This document shows positions 47,605-59,668 of a stretch of DNA of 64,000 nucleotides, piece by piece; within the stretch, counting starts at the first letter, position 1, and each line of letters opens with the position of its first letter. The notes beneath the pieces are model-generated. The model was not told the DNA's origin. It saw only the letters and a list, made by a program, of their open reading frames with translations, and did no database searches. The position numbers and the translations under genes are program-made. The DNA is from Cristatella mucedo (lineage: Eukaryota > Bryozoa > Phylactolaemata > Cristatellidae): the NCBI GenBank assembly GCA_009760855.2, contig WPIO01000115.1:788501-852500 (forward strand), written 5' to 3'.

Positions 47605-48735
47605 AATGCGCCTACTAGGCACATGAAAGAGATGATTCAAATAAAAAGTAATTTTTTCGATTGAAACAGCACTTGAGGTGCGTTTTTATTTTACCCGATA
47701 CTCATGCCAGCTTTTTGAGCAGCCGTATATATACTAAAAAGAATCTGACTGTTTCTCATCAAGCACTTTTAGATTAAAAGCCTTAACACATCAGAGGAAC
47801 GGGAAACTAGATTCCGAAATTTCCATTATTGCTAGTAAAACACTAATAACTTTGAATTTTCCTAATAATATGCTCTAACATAAAATAAGTAAATATAAAT
47901 ACAGTGATAAAACATAATACTAAAACTTGCAAAAGGAGAGTTTGCAAAAATATTTTTAAGTAAAAATGCCGACCTCTCAAACAGAGGTGGAAGAGTGTCA
48001 CATTTTAAATTATTGAAAATATTCATTATTATTAGTGGTTTAATCCTACGTAACACAATGGCCATGGTTTAAAGTAGGCACATACAAAACTAATTGATTT
48101 TAGGTCTTTTAGTACTTTTCTAATTATTCTGCAAATGAAGTTACGAACTTGACAAGCACTTTTTTTTACTGATTTTACAAAGGCTTTTTGTGACGGACAA
48201 TAGGAAAAATTCATTAGGCCATAAAAAGTAGACCCGATTTGGAATGGACTAAAGCATGTCGTTTTGATGAATATCGATGTACCATGTTTCCAAAATTTTT
48301 TGCATGACACACAGCAGAAATAAAATAAGTACGAAAGATTTCCCGTGAAAATTATAGCCTGCGTTTTAGTTTTGCATTCGCCCTAGTAAACGTTCCCATA
48401 TTTGTTCGTGTCTGCTTTGCGAATTAACATGTGCTTGATTCACTAGACTTTTACAGCCAGAAGTCCTACTAAGAGGTGGCTAAAAGTGTCTTCGCATTTT
48501 CATGAGGCAGCTGGACCTAATCTTGGCAATTCGTTGATTTTTGCAGACCTGACATTTACCATTTCTCATATTCTCTCAAAGCTCGTCGCAAAGCATCTGG
48601 ATATAGATTTGGTTACCTTCTGATACTTTACAAACAAACTAAAAATATCATAAAACTATTTGATTTGGTTTTAGCAATGTACTTTTATTGATCTCCTGCT
48701 TTCCCTTAACAGATGTCCAAATGCACCAATCCACA
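47605..48735. other. AT-rich spacer, no firm gene
   Basis: A 92-codon ORF on the - strand (48310-48032) begins at a non-ATG codon and resembles nothing I know. Otherwise nothing. Confidence 0.4.
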
Positions 48736-48740
48736 AGCCT

Positions 48741-48876
48741 TCAAGGCTACAAGGTGACAAGGTGACAAGGCGACAAAGCAACGAGGCTACTAGGCGATAA
48801 GGCCACAAAGCCACAGGGCCACAATGCCACAAGGCGACAAGGCCACAAGGTCACATAGCCACAAGGCCACAATGCC
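48741..48876. repeat. Minisatellite, 8-bp unit ACAAGGCC, 17 copies
   Basis: Seventeen consecutive octamers fit ACAAGGCC with substitutions but no indels (first TCAAGGCT, last ACAATGCC). Confidence 0.95.
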
Positions 48877-48904
48877 GAAAGGGTGCAAAGGTTAAGTTGG
48901 TTTT

Positions 48905-49140
48905 GGTCAATACTTCTCTATAGCACACTGAAATCCTAAGCGGCTTTTGGTAAGCATGCGGTAGCCACAAGAATTTATCTCACTCACTTGAGTGCAAGTG
49001 AGAAGCAAAGCTCAGTCAGGATGGCAGTCTAAGAAGTAATAAGCTTGAAGTACTAGCTCAGAGCGGCTGGGTAGGCTGGGCCCACTCGGTTGCCACATAA
49101 TTGACGTCATTGCAAAAAAATTTCAGACTTGGGTTTTATA
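48905..49140 (-). mobile_element. LINE-B 3' fragment
   Basis: Matches the reversed LINE-B 3' end (CACACTGAAATCCTAAGCGGC... AGCATGCGGTAGCC). Begins right after the minisatellite. Confidence 0.75.
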
Positions 49141-49404
49141 ATCTAGCACCTGCCAAGCAAGCTAAAGCTTATGTCGTCTATGGCATTAAAGCGTACCAAT
49201 GGGAACCAACATGATTATCTGTAAGCCTAAGCTACAATGTTTGCAGTGTAAACACACACTTTTAGCATAATAGTAGTTTGAAAATCTTAACTTCAAAGTA
49301 ATCCTAACGAAAAATTATTAGTGACTTAGTGCCTGAGGGTTGCTGATTCGGTCGGTTCCTAATTTATTATTCCTTGCAGACAAAGTTCCAATAGGCATTT
49401 AATA

Positions 49405-49500
49405 ATAATAAACATGATGATACTGCACTTGATAAAGCGCCCGCAAAGAAATTAATCTCTTTCTATGTGCTCTAAATTTGCTGCCAAAGGAAATGCAATT
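49405..49500 (-). mobile_element. LINE-A 3' tip
   Basis: Tail (AATAATAATAAAC), terminal hairpin at 49433-49474 and the first 3' UTR bases. Very short insertion. Confidence 0.8.
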
Positions 49501-49504
49501 TGAA

Positions 49505-49835
49505 GCAGTTTGATGTTGCAGAATGAAAAAAATATATTCTGACGTCTCTCGATCTATAGCAATTGAGGAGCTAAACAATTACTTCACTTAATAAAGTAAA
49601 ATTATGAATATCAGTTCTACTGTTATTCCTTTGTAACTCCCTTAATAATTTTTTACACGTCATCTTAACTAAAAACCCGATTTGTTTAGACTCGCTTTTG
49701 ACTACTGGAGCTACCTTTATTCGCTTGGCATCTTAAACTTTCAGCAATAGACGCATTCACCTCACCTTTAACTCAAACGAACTTCCCTTTCTAATTTCAG
49801 ACGGCTGAGATTGCTCTGCTATGATAGTAAAAATA
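49505..49835. other. No gene seen
   Basis: Nothing supported in this stretch between two LINE-A insertions. Confidence 0.5.
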
Positions 49836-49837
49836 AT

Positions 49838-51043
49838 ATTAATAATAATACACTTAATAAAGCGCCCTCAGAGAACTTAATCTCTTTCTAGGCGCTTTAC
49901 ATTTGCTGCAAAGGGAAATGCAATTGAATGGTGAGTAAAAACTTGTTGAAAAACAAAAACAATGAAGAATATGGTTAGGGGTGACATGCACAGGGTAAGC
50001 ATGCAAATTTTTTTAGTGGCAGCATGCACAGTGTCAGCAGGCAAAACGACATGAAGGAATAATCAAAGGTAACCACTAAATGCTGTCCTAAATAGGTGTG
50101 TTTTTAAGTCCTTTTTAAATGTGCTCAAGTTAGCGGATGTTCTGACGCAAGTCAGGAGGGAGTTCCAGGCTTTGGCAGCATACGAAATAGATGCAGGGTC
50201 TTCAAACGACTTGAGGTTTGTATGAGGTGTTGGGAAATGGATGGATTTCAAAAGTGGCTAGTGCGATGCTTGTTCTGGCAGGGAAGTAGATCTGAGAGAT
50301 GAGCAGAAGCCAGAGAATGGAGTTTCCTAAAAGAGAGCGATGAAACCAAAAAATCACTGTGTTGCTCGACTGGTAGCCAGTGCAGGTCGGAGAGAAGTGG
50401 AGTAATGTGGCAACTGTGACGCTCACGACAGGCAAGCCTAGCTGCAGAGTTTTGCGCCATCTACAATCGCCTGATAGCACATGCCGGTAGGCGAGCTAGC
50501 AGTGAGTTGCAGAAGTCGAGACGGGATGTCACGAATGCATGGACCAACTTGGGCGTGGTATTCTTATCTAAACAAGCCCGAATCTTAGCAATGTTTTGAA
50601 GCTGAAAATAGGCAGATTTCACCGTGGAGCTGATATGCTAGTCTCGTCTCGTCTCTCTCGAGAGGTCGCTTGGGAATATGACACCTAGATTTCGATCCGA
50701 TGCAACAGGAGATATGCTAGCAGAGCCAATTTTGAGAGTCAGCCTTTCCAATCTTTGAATCACACTGGGTTTGCAGATAACTAGTAAGTTAGTTGTATCA
50801 TATTTTAGTTTTAGAAAATTGGCTGCAATCCATGTGCGGGTGTCATCAATGCATGCAGCAAGTGAATTGAGAGAGTTTGAGGTGCTCGAAGGCTGGGAGG
50901 AATCAAAGCAAAGGTACAATTGAGTGTCATCCGCATAGAAGTAAAAGCCTAGATTGTGCTTGGCAGTCACATCAGCAACAGGGAGTGTATAAACTCTGAA
51001 AAGAAACAGTCCTAGCACGGAGCCTATGCACGATTTAGTGCAT
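49838..51043 (-). mobile_element. LINE-A copy, relatively well preserved
   Basis: A tail of AAT repeats (49838-49850) precedes a perfect terminal hairpin (arms 49859-49866 and 49891-49898). The 3' UTR and RT follow, with two main open frames: 50480-50063 region (LHWLPVEQ) and 51051-50638, which carries [35 protein letters not shown] and RNLGVIF. 5'-truncated at about 51043. Confidence 0.92.
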
Positions 51044-51054
51044 GCTACCAATTA

Positions 51055-52475
51055 ACGAATATTCAAGAGCTCTGAGGGTCTTCGTTTGAGTGCTTTTGCA
51101 AGCTGCCCCAATTAAGATACAAAGAAAATCCTTCACTTTAGGTAATCGATTCGCCTATTGGCCTTTTTGAAGTACGTTGATATACTATTGAATCGTTTAG
51201 AGAGCTGTGAAAACTGGATATTTTAGTACCGGTTGAATTTCAAGATAACTTGGAGTTTGTTTCTTGCATACTTTGGCAGCGTTAAGTATGTCTAGGTCTT
51301 ATGTGATTTAAATTCTTCTCCTAGAATTAAACCAAGCGCTTGTCATCAATACTTGTTCATTGGTTTTCTTGGTGAGTTTTTTGAAGAGTCTGATTTAATA
51401 AATATGGGGCCGTGAGTTCATGTACCCCTGGAATCTACTAATTCCTTTTATTTAAGCCAAGGGGAAATGTCAAAGTAAAGTGTCTGGAAACTGACCAAGT
51501 TCTCATAAGGCGCCATGCAAAGATGTTATTATTAATATTACTGCAAGCTGCTTAGGATTTTAATGTACTGTATAATACTATCCTGTGTAAACCCACTTTG
51601 TCTCTGTAGCTTAGTAGAATACCAGACAAAGAGACATACCTTACATTACATGTCATGAGCATTATCAATGCAGACTGAGTTACAAATTTAATCCAACCAA
51701 GTTTTCATGTTTCAATTACCCAAATTAGTATAATTTTTTTCTTACAGGATGTAATATATATGCGATTATTATCCAAATAGTGTAGCTTTTATGAAGGCAC
51801 GTTTGGTATGTCTCTATATTGACTCCTTCGTAGAAGCTATGCAGCTTTTGTGAATATTGGTTTTATATTAAAGTGAAACTCACCAGTTTTTGGCTTTAAT
51901 TTTGATTTTGCAGTATTTTCCAATAAAAAACCATGACCTGAGACTTTAAGAAAATATACCGTAGATAATAATTAATCGTCATTACTAATTTCTATAGGTT
52001 ACAAGGTCAAACTGAATGTTATATAGAAACATTTTTATAAAAGAAATTATTTTTAGTAACGTATGTGATATCTTCAGCTGTAAAATTCAGAGCTTAAGAC
52101 GTCAAATCGGCTATGAAAAGTTACTTTAAATCATCATTTACAAAGAAAGACTCAATTACTGCCCTTAGAATGGAAATAAGATCAGAGAAATCGGAGACAA
52201 AGGCGGATTTCGGTTTGCACGACGCTACATAGATTACTTGCAGCCGGAAAATATAACTCGGCCGCCAGTGTGATATATGATGATACGGCCGCAGGCAGAA
52301 AGGGTTAGCATGTCCGTAGGTGTGTATATTATTACGGGCTATGGTAAAAACAAACAGATAAGATTAAACGATTTGATTCAAGCAGGTCTTAGCTGTAGGG
52401 CTTTCGTACAAAATAATCTGGAGAACTTTTATTTTGTGATGCGAATTGTACAACGGAAAAGAAACGATAGAAGTG
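51055..52475. other. No gene seen
   Basis: AT-rich. The 114-codon ORF at 52277-52621 enters LINE-B sequence, so it is probably fortuitous. Confidence 0.45.
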
Positions 52476-52499
52476 CTTGGTTTCTTGAGGCGAGAATGT

Positions 52500-52595
52500 G
52501 TGTGCATGTTTGCATACGCAGTACGCATACGGTAGCTAACAATCTTCATCTAGCGAAACAAAGTGGTGGCGGGAAGCATAGCTGTGTAAAGAGGA
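52500..52595 (-). mobile_element. LINE-B 3' fragment, short
   Basis: GTACGCATACGGTAGCTAAC and GCGAAACAAAGTGGTGG match the reversed LINE-B end seen at 53130-53190. Confidence 0.7.
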
Positions 52596-52639
52596 CATTC
52601 TTGAAAGTGATTAAAATGTAGGTCGCCGCACAGGTTAGC

Positions 52640-53005
52640 TAAAACCGTACGTCATTTTCGGGTCATGACACCTAGATTATGTGCAGATTCAACAGTTGAT
52701 ATGCCTGTAGAGCCAATTTTGAGCATTAGCCTTTTCAATTTCTGAATCACACTTATGTTGCCCACGCCTGGAAAGTCTTATTATCATTTCATTTTAAAGA
52801 ATGTGTTTTCGTTCATTTGGGGATGTCATCAATAAATGCAGAGGAAGTTTAGAGAATTGAAGGCGCTGGAAGATTAAGGGGATGAAAGCAAAGGTACAAA
52901 TAAGTGTCATCTGCAAAGACGTAAAAGCCTAGATTGAGGTCGGAAATCACACCAGCACGAGGACAGTTAAAACCATGAAAAGAGCCGAACCAAGCACTGA
53001 GCGCT
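52640..53005 (-). mobile_element. LINE-A RT fragment
   Basis: Reversed RT palm/connection region, collinear with 63310-63650 but with a ~60-base stretch of unrelated sequence near 52765-52830. Confidence 0.8.
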
Positions 53006-53059
53006 TAGGTAGCCTTTATTTCAGAGGCACTAATGAAATGCATTTCCGCCTCTAAATCC

Positions 53060-53570
53060 AAAAAGTCACAAAAACTACGTGGATTTTACTGTGGAGAGTT
53101 TTGTATAGCACACTCACAGCCTAAGCGGCATTCAGTATGCATTCCGTAGCCAGCAGACTTCGTCTCAGGAAACAAAGAGAAAGTGGGAAGCATAGCAAAT
53201 TCAGGAGAGCAGTTGAGGTAGTGAGTAGCTTGAAAGTTGCAGCCCAGGAACGTAAAAAAGGGTGAGCCCCAGTCGGCAGCAGGAGAGTAGTTGTCGTTTT
53301 CTAAGAAGTGTGGAATCAATTTCCACAGTTTGTGGCCTGCAGAGCTAAAGCTTCTGACGGTGAAGGTCTTAAAGCACAGGAATGAAACAGCTAATTTATT
53401 GTCCATGCAGGACCTGAGGGCACCAAGCGGTTGAAAATGGTGCAGCAGTTCAGCTGGTTAAGAAGCAGCCGTGGAGGGACTTGAGGATCAGCATAAGAAT
53501 TTTGCTATGTATCATCAATCAGAAAACATATAAACTAGCACTTTTAGAGAATTAGACGCTTGCTTAAATC
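53060..53570 (-). mobile_element. LINE-B 3' fragment
   Basis: 3' UTR plus C-terminal coding end. A 106-codon open frame (53406-53086) reads VDNKLAVSFLCFKTFT-like sequence, matching copy 2 around 28190-28440. Confidence 0.85.
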
Positions 53571-53574
53571 TCTG

Positions 53575-55515
53575 AGACTTCAAGACTAGACGATCGCTTC
53601 TCTAGATTCATTGTGCAGAAGATATCCAATATCTGGGAGTCCATCCTTGCGATGACAAATTTTCCCTAAGAAGCTGTTCCCCGATTCCTGGCTGCACCTC
53701 AACGTCTACATTTAAGCAGATCACTAGTGATCTCGTCCTGAAGTTCGTATCTCAATCAAAGAAGACAAAAAGTCCTCTATACCCTTTTCCCACTCTCCTG
53801 CTCCTACCTTACGTTGATCTGCTGCTGCCATGTAAAACAAACATCATTATTATGTAATTAGCCTCAGGTCATGCCCCAGCATCTTTCAAAAAGCTATAGT
53901 CAGGCCACTTCTCAAGAAAGCGACACTGCACCAAGAGAACTTGAGCAACAACCACCCATTCTCTCTTCTATCATTACTATCAAAGACACTGGAACGGGTC
54001 GTGGCAGACCAGCTGAACTCATATATTGAAACTTCAAACCTGGCTAGTGAGTTCCAGTCAGGCTATAGAGCTAGACCTACCACAGAGACAGCATTGCTTG
54101 GAGTGTACAAAGACCTATTTAGGATTGCAGATATAGGCAGAGTGTCTCTGCTTGTTTTGCTTGATGTTTCGGAAGCTGTTGATACTGTCGATCACCAAGT
54201 TCTTCTAGAGCGCCTCTTATCTCGCCTTGCTCATAACTAGCACTGCTCTGCAAGGGTTCAAGTCATACCTCAGTGGGAGACTCCAGAGTATTGACGTGAA
54301 TGGAGAAAGACGGTCCAAGGTACCTCTGAAATACTGGGTACAATATGCTCCGTGCTTGGTCCAGGTCTTTTCACGGTTTATACTCTCCCTCTTGCTAATG
54401 TGATTGCCCAGCACAATCTAGGCGTTCACTTTTATTCCGATGACACTCAGTTGTAGTTTTTCTTTGATCCCTCCCAACCTTCAAGCACCTCGAATTCTCT
54501 CAACTCACTTGCCTCATGTATTATTCACATTCCCACAGAGATGGCAGCAAATTTTGTAAAACCAGACAATGATAAAACTAACTTATTTTTTATCATCAAA
54601 CCCAGTCTGATTATGAAATTTGACAGGCTGACCATTAAAATTGGCTCTACCAGCACATCTCCAGCTTAATAAGCTCGAAGTTCAAGTGCCATTTTCCAAA
54701 GTGATCTCTCGTTAGACGACCTTATCAGCTCCACAATCAAGTATGCCTACTTTCAGCTACATAATATCGCTAAAATTCGGGCGTTTTTAGATAAGCATAC
54801 CACGTCAAAGTGGGTTGATGCATTTGTGAAAACTCGTCTTGACTTCTGTTACTCACTTCCTGCTCGTCTACCAGCAAGTGCAATCAGGTGATTTCAGGGG
54901 GTGCAAATCTCCCCAGCTAGGCTTGTCTGTCGTGAGTGTCGTTGTTGCCATATCACGCCTCTTCTCGCCGACCTGCAGTGGCTCCCAGTCATGGAACACA
55001 GTGACTTTGAGGTTTCATCACTCACTTTTGGGAAACTTTAATCTCTTGCCACCACTTATCTCTCTGATCTACTTCCCTTCCAGAAGAAGCATCGCCAATT
55101 TTTGGAATCCAACAGTTTCCCAACACCTCGTACAAACCTCAAATCGTTTGGAGACCTTGCATCTAGTTTGCATGCTGCCAAAGCCTGGAACTCCCTCCCG
55201 ACTTGCATCAAAACATTCATTGACTAGAGCACATTTAAAAATAACTTAGGAGCGCACCTATTTAAGACAGCATTTAGTGGGTTCCTCTGATTAGTCTTTC
55301 ATGTGGTTATGCGTGCTGAAACTGTGCATGCTGCCACTAACCACATTTGCATGATGACCCTATGCATGTCACCCTTGACCAAGTTATTCATGTTGTTTAT
55401 CAAGCATGCTATTACTCACCATTTAATTGCGTTTCCCATTTGCAGCAAATGTAAAGCACCTATAAAGAGATTTATTTCCACGTGGGCCCTCAATCAAGTG
55501 CAATAATACCAATAA
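53575..55515 (+). mobile_element. LINE-A copy spanning linker to 3' tail
   Basis: Linker end (53590-53680), RT start in a 99-codon frame at 53941-54240 (NNHPFSLLSLLSKTLERVVA, STETALLGVYKDL equivalent with TTETALLGVYKDL), FYSDDTQL near 54432, thumb, 3' UTR and decayed terminal hairpin at 55452-55495. Uninterrupted by insertions but full of frameshifts. Confidence 0.9.
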
Positions 55516-55539
55516 TATTATTATAGCCTTGCACCCAAA

Positions 55540-56480
55540 TTAATAGCCAGCTGTAGTGGTCTAGTTGCTTTCTTCGGTAGCCCAGCCAAGACAGAATCGA
55601 AATATTCAAGCTGAGACAGAACTAAGGACCTAGCTAAATATCTTGCAAGCGACTATGGAATATAGTACTTAATGTTAGATAGAGATCGGACGTGATGGCT
55701 GGCTGTAGAAGCTATCTTCTGAACGAAGCTTTTGAAAAGTAGGCAGCAGTCGAAAGCGACACCTACATTTCGAGCTCGTGGTGTTGGTCGTACAAGAGAA
55801 TCCCCTTTTCAAAGAACAAAGATTTTAATCCAGCCACACGCTTAGGGTGTCCTATGAGCAGAGGTTCGGTTTTTATCGCCTTTAGTTTCAAGAATTATTC
55901 CAAAATCCTGGATCAAATATCGGTAAGGCAAACATTCATTTTATCAGTTGCTGCAACGAATTCCGACGGTTTGAATGACAAATTCAGCTGAGTATCTTTA
56001 GCGTAAAAGTGACATCCTATTCCACGGAGCTTAATCAATCTTTCTAGAGGTTGAGTATAAATTAAGAGCAGCAAGGGACTTAGTACAGATCCTTGAGGGA
56101 CTCCATAGGTGACAGGTCTCGTGTGTGTGACCTGATCCCGACACGAAAAGGATTGAACACGATCAAAAGTACGACTTAAACGGTGCCAGTACCTCGTGTG
56201 CCAGAACGATCGTGACTCTCAATCGGTCAAGTAAACATCATGATCTATGGTGTTGAAGACAGCTGATAGATCTAGTAGGGCTAGGGCAGTGACACTCTCT
56301 TCATCGTTTCCACGCAACTTGAAATGTTATCGTTAACACGGAGGAGGGCAGTTTCAGTGAAGTGCTGCCTATTGAATCCTCATTGAAATGGTTCTGAGAT
56401 TCCATTCTTCTCAAATTGTTCAACCAGCTACTTAACAGCAATTTTTGATAAAGGAAATTCCTATCAATATTCAACTCAGT
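55540..56480 (-). mobile_element. LINE-B RT fragment
   Basis: Reversed RT from the GLPKK region back past the GVPQGSVLG equivalent (CCTTGAGGGACTCC near 56090) to about the STETTLL region at 56350. No tail, so 3'-truncated as well as 5'-truncated. Confidence 0.85.
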
Positions 56481-56748
56481 GCCACTAGTGGGCTAATAGA
56501 GACAATACTCCATTCGCTCGGCATCCATTCAAATCTGAATTTTCATATCTCGCTCTGAAACCATAATTTCTAAACTGCACAGAGTGGCAATCAAGTCTCG
56601 TAACTAATGAACAAGGAATCTTATTAATTCAACATTGCTAATTATAATTAACCATATTTAGCATCTCCTGAAGCCTAGGCAATCGTACTCATCAATTGCG
56701 ATGAAAGTATCTGCACGAAATCAAACAGTGGCTTTCAATGGTCAATCT

Positions 56749-56754
56749 TTTATT
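56749..56754 (-). terminator. Polyadenylation signal of Kunitz gene 2
   Basis: AATAAA on the - strand, 73 bases past the stop, in the same context as in gene 1. Confidence 0.75.
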
Positions 56755-56826
56755 TTGTTGCTATTGAGCAGTCGTACAAAGCTCAATGGGCTGACAATGA
56801 GCCTTTGGATACGTAGTCTTGTTTTT

Positions 56827-58816
56827 TTAACCCTTATGACATTCTGCAACGAAAGAAATGAGATAGATTATTCTTTCAAGTATAAATTTCTTTAGGTACG
56901 CAAAACAAATTGAAAATTGATCTTTAGAATATGTCTCAAGGTGAATCGACTTTCGAATTTACGGCTTTATTAGGAAAACAGTGCCGGAGTCAGCATTCTC
57001 ACAACAAGGACATTATAAGGTGGCGTAATTACTTATTGTAGTGTTCCCAGCCAGCTGCTTCCGGACATATTTCATTTGTATTGTAGCATGACTACAAATA
57101 GGCAAGCAACTTATCTTGTTTATTTAAGCTTGCTTTTAAAAATCATTCGGTCTTAATATGAAACAATTCTCAGCTGTTATTCTTAGTAGGCACCGTATTC
57201 ACAATTCGGAAACAATTGTCTCGCCCGGACTTGGGGCATCTAGTCATGAGCTATTGTTAAGGCTCTTTAGAGTGACTCAGTTTAGTCTGAGCCAATAATA
57301 ATAATAATACACTTGTTAAAGCGCCCTCATAGATCTCAATCTCTTCTAGGTGCTTCCTATTTGCTGCAAAGGGAAACACTATTGAATGGTGAGTAATGTC
57401 ATGTTTGATGGACGACATGAATAACAATGTTATGGGTGACATGCACAGGTTCAGCATGGAAGTGGGGTTAGTGGCAGCATGCACAGTGTCAGCATGCAAA
57501 AGCAAATAAAGGAAGAACCACTGGGACGCGAAAAATGTTATCATAAATAAGTGTGTTTTAAGTTCTTTTTTTATTTTTGGTCAAATCAGGGGATGGTGTG
57601 ATGCAGTTCAGGAGTGAGTTCCAGGCTTTTGGAGCATAGGAACTAGTTGCACGGCCTCCAAAGGATTTTAGGTTTTCATGAGGTATTGGTAAACTGTTGG
57701 ATTCTGAAAAACGAGTGTAACGATGCTTGGCCTCATGGGGTGAGTGCATCTGAGAGTTAGACTGGAGCCAAAGAATGAATTGACCTAAAAGTGAGCGACG
57801 AAACTTTGAAGCTGCTTCATCGGTTGACGGGTAGCCAGTGCAGGTCGGCAAGAAGTGGTGTGGACGTGGCAACAGTGAGGCTGACGACAAACAAGGCAAG
57901 ACAATTTAAATGTCGGAAAACTGGCTCAGTGTCAATTCTCATACTTTCAGATAAACTATAAGAGAGTGACTGCATCGATATCAAAGAGGTGTAAGCGAAA
58001 AAACCATCGCATCCCTAACGTTAGTACTCAATCAAATTTGCCAGATAAGCGTCTGAAAGTGATATGGTAACTGATACTATATCTTCAAAAGTTCGAAAAT
58101 TATTTACATATACGATGTCGTAGCCAATTGGTTAATACAGGAAATTTCAACGTAAAACTTAAATGTATTCACTTAAAGCTCTATAACATTGAGAAAAGTA
58201 GAACTCACCTGTGTAGCAAGCACCATAGCAATCTTCCTTGTAGTGAAAAAAATCGTTATATTTATGCACACATCCACTATACAAATAGGGTTTGCAGTCA
58301 CAAGTATCACGATCGTAGTAGAATCCCTGAAAGTATGCTCGGCAAGGTCCAGTATTGGCAGGCATTCTGCAAGCTGGAAATATGAATTTCTATTGCATCA
58401 AAATTTTAGCTCGTCTTTAACGACTGGAGGAAAAAAGTCAACCCAGTAGGCGCCATGAAATAAATAAGGTTGGCCTTTAAAATTAATCGATTTGGGAGAG
58501 CATATGCCAGTCGCAAGTTGATTTCATTCTCATAGTTACTCTGTATATAGCAGCTCGTTAAAGTCATTCGACTATCCAGAATTTTGATATACCTGGATTT
58601 GCCTCAGTAATGACCTAAAAAGAAAAATCAGGAGCATTTAGAGAACTTGGAAATATTTCAACCACAAGCATAGCAAGCGGCCTGATCCAGAAAACTCTGT
58701 GCTGAGAGTTTTAAGCATCTCAAGGATTGCAGCAACTAGCATATACTTGTATGGCCCAAATTACTTACAGAAAAGCATATGACAAGAATAATTGCCAGTG
58801 CTGACTTCATTTTCAT
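56827..58816 (-). CDS. Secreted single Kunitz-domain protein with 8 cysteines, gene 2 (spliced)
   Basis: Exons on the - strand are 58816-58769, 58614-58593, 58373-58209 and 56843-56827, all with GT/AG borders and the same phases as gene 1, giving 83 residues. A second in-frame ATG (58810) matches the start of gene 1; the upstream one adds two residues. The signal peptide is nearly identical to gene 1. The Kunitz domain keeps spacing x8, x15, x7, x13 (one longer than usual) and x3, with P1 Arg and P1' Ala, so a trypsin-like protease is the likely target. The GGC core reads YSGC, and Asn43 (BPTI numbering) is kept. The same two extra cysteines are present: two before the third canonical Cys, and in the last exon (Glu-Cys-His-Lys-Gly-stop). 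Intron 4 carries the LINE-A fragment shared with gene 1. No lesions are seen. Confidence 0.87.
57295..57905 (-). mobile_element. LINE-A fragment in intron 4 of Kunitz gene 2
   Basis: Same truncation point, same flanks and same tail context as 2463-3068. Hairpin at 57315-57358. Confidence 0.9.
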
Positions 58817-59604
58817 TGACCTAAAGCGAAGCGTCACACCTTACCATGCATGTACAGTCTTACAGTAACACGAAATTCCATTAGCTGCCCAGAAACGATG
58901 TGGGGCATTTTTGTCTCACAAGGTAAAGAATTGTCCTTGGAATTAGAACCTGCTATTTAACTACAGCACTAAAGCTGAATAAATTTTAAAGAATTCTCAC
59001 GGATTGATTTTGTGATTTTACTTCTAGTGAAACCACTTTGATCGCCCTTAATTCATGAAGGTCACATTGCCTAATAAATAGTTATCCAAATGAAGTGCAC
59101 AAGTGCTGTAGTTAGGCTGAAGTTAGCTGATTCCATGAGTATTTGGGGCTTCTTGGAGCGTAATGTAGAATTTCGCAACTGTGATATGCAAACAGGACAG
59201 GCTCCCTACGACTTTACTACTTATTTTGATAGTTTTTATTAGCATTTATGCACAATTATGGTGAGAAAACTGCAATGACTATTATCATTAGATTCATGCA
59301 TTTTTTACTCGGTAAATGAGTACATAATACTTTCAGTTATATTGCGGTACTGTGTAACTTTGTGCGTTTTAACCTTCCTACTACAATAATGTTATCAGTT
59401 TTGCGGTAAATAATGCCGAGTTTCTGTCAAATATAGAGAAAAAATAAATGCACTTTGATTAGATAAAAATCCGCAGACAGGCTACACGGTACATTTTTAA
59501 TATTTGGTCCATTAATAATTTCTAGCAAATTCATTCTTATAGTGCTAGAAAAAAGCAGAGAAATTGTGCTCGAATGTCAAACTAAGTTATGATTAAAATC
59601 TTAC

Positions 59605-59640
59605 CTTCGCAGGGAGCCTCTGCTACTAAACATACATTGA
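59605..59640 (-). other. Non-coding first exon of Kunitz gene 2 (inferred)
   Basis: Equivalent of 720-756. Donor GTAAGA starts at 59604; the acceptor CTTTAG ends at 58821. Confidence 0.6.
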
Positions 59641-59661
59641 GTATTGTAAATATCCCAACGG

Positions 59662-59668
59662 TTTTATA
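59662..59668 (-). promoter_or_regulatory. TATA box of Kunitz gene 2
   Basis: TATAAAA on the - strand in a block shared with gene 1 (GATTTTATAAAACCGTTGGG). Confidence 0.7.

Noticed and set aside
48032-48310. 92-codon - strand ORF
   Set aside because: Starts at a non-ATG codon, has no family resemblance and no splice or promoter support.
48741-48876. CRISPR-like array
   Set aside because: Units are contiguous octamers without spacers, in a eukaryotic sequence.
52277-52621. 114-codon ORF as a possible gene
   Set aside because: Its second half overlaps a reversed LINE-B 3' fragment (GTACGCATACGGTAGC), so the open frame is most likely accidental.
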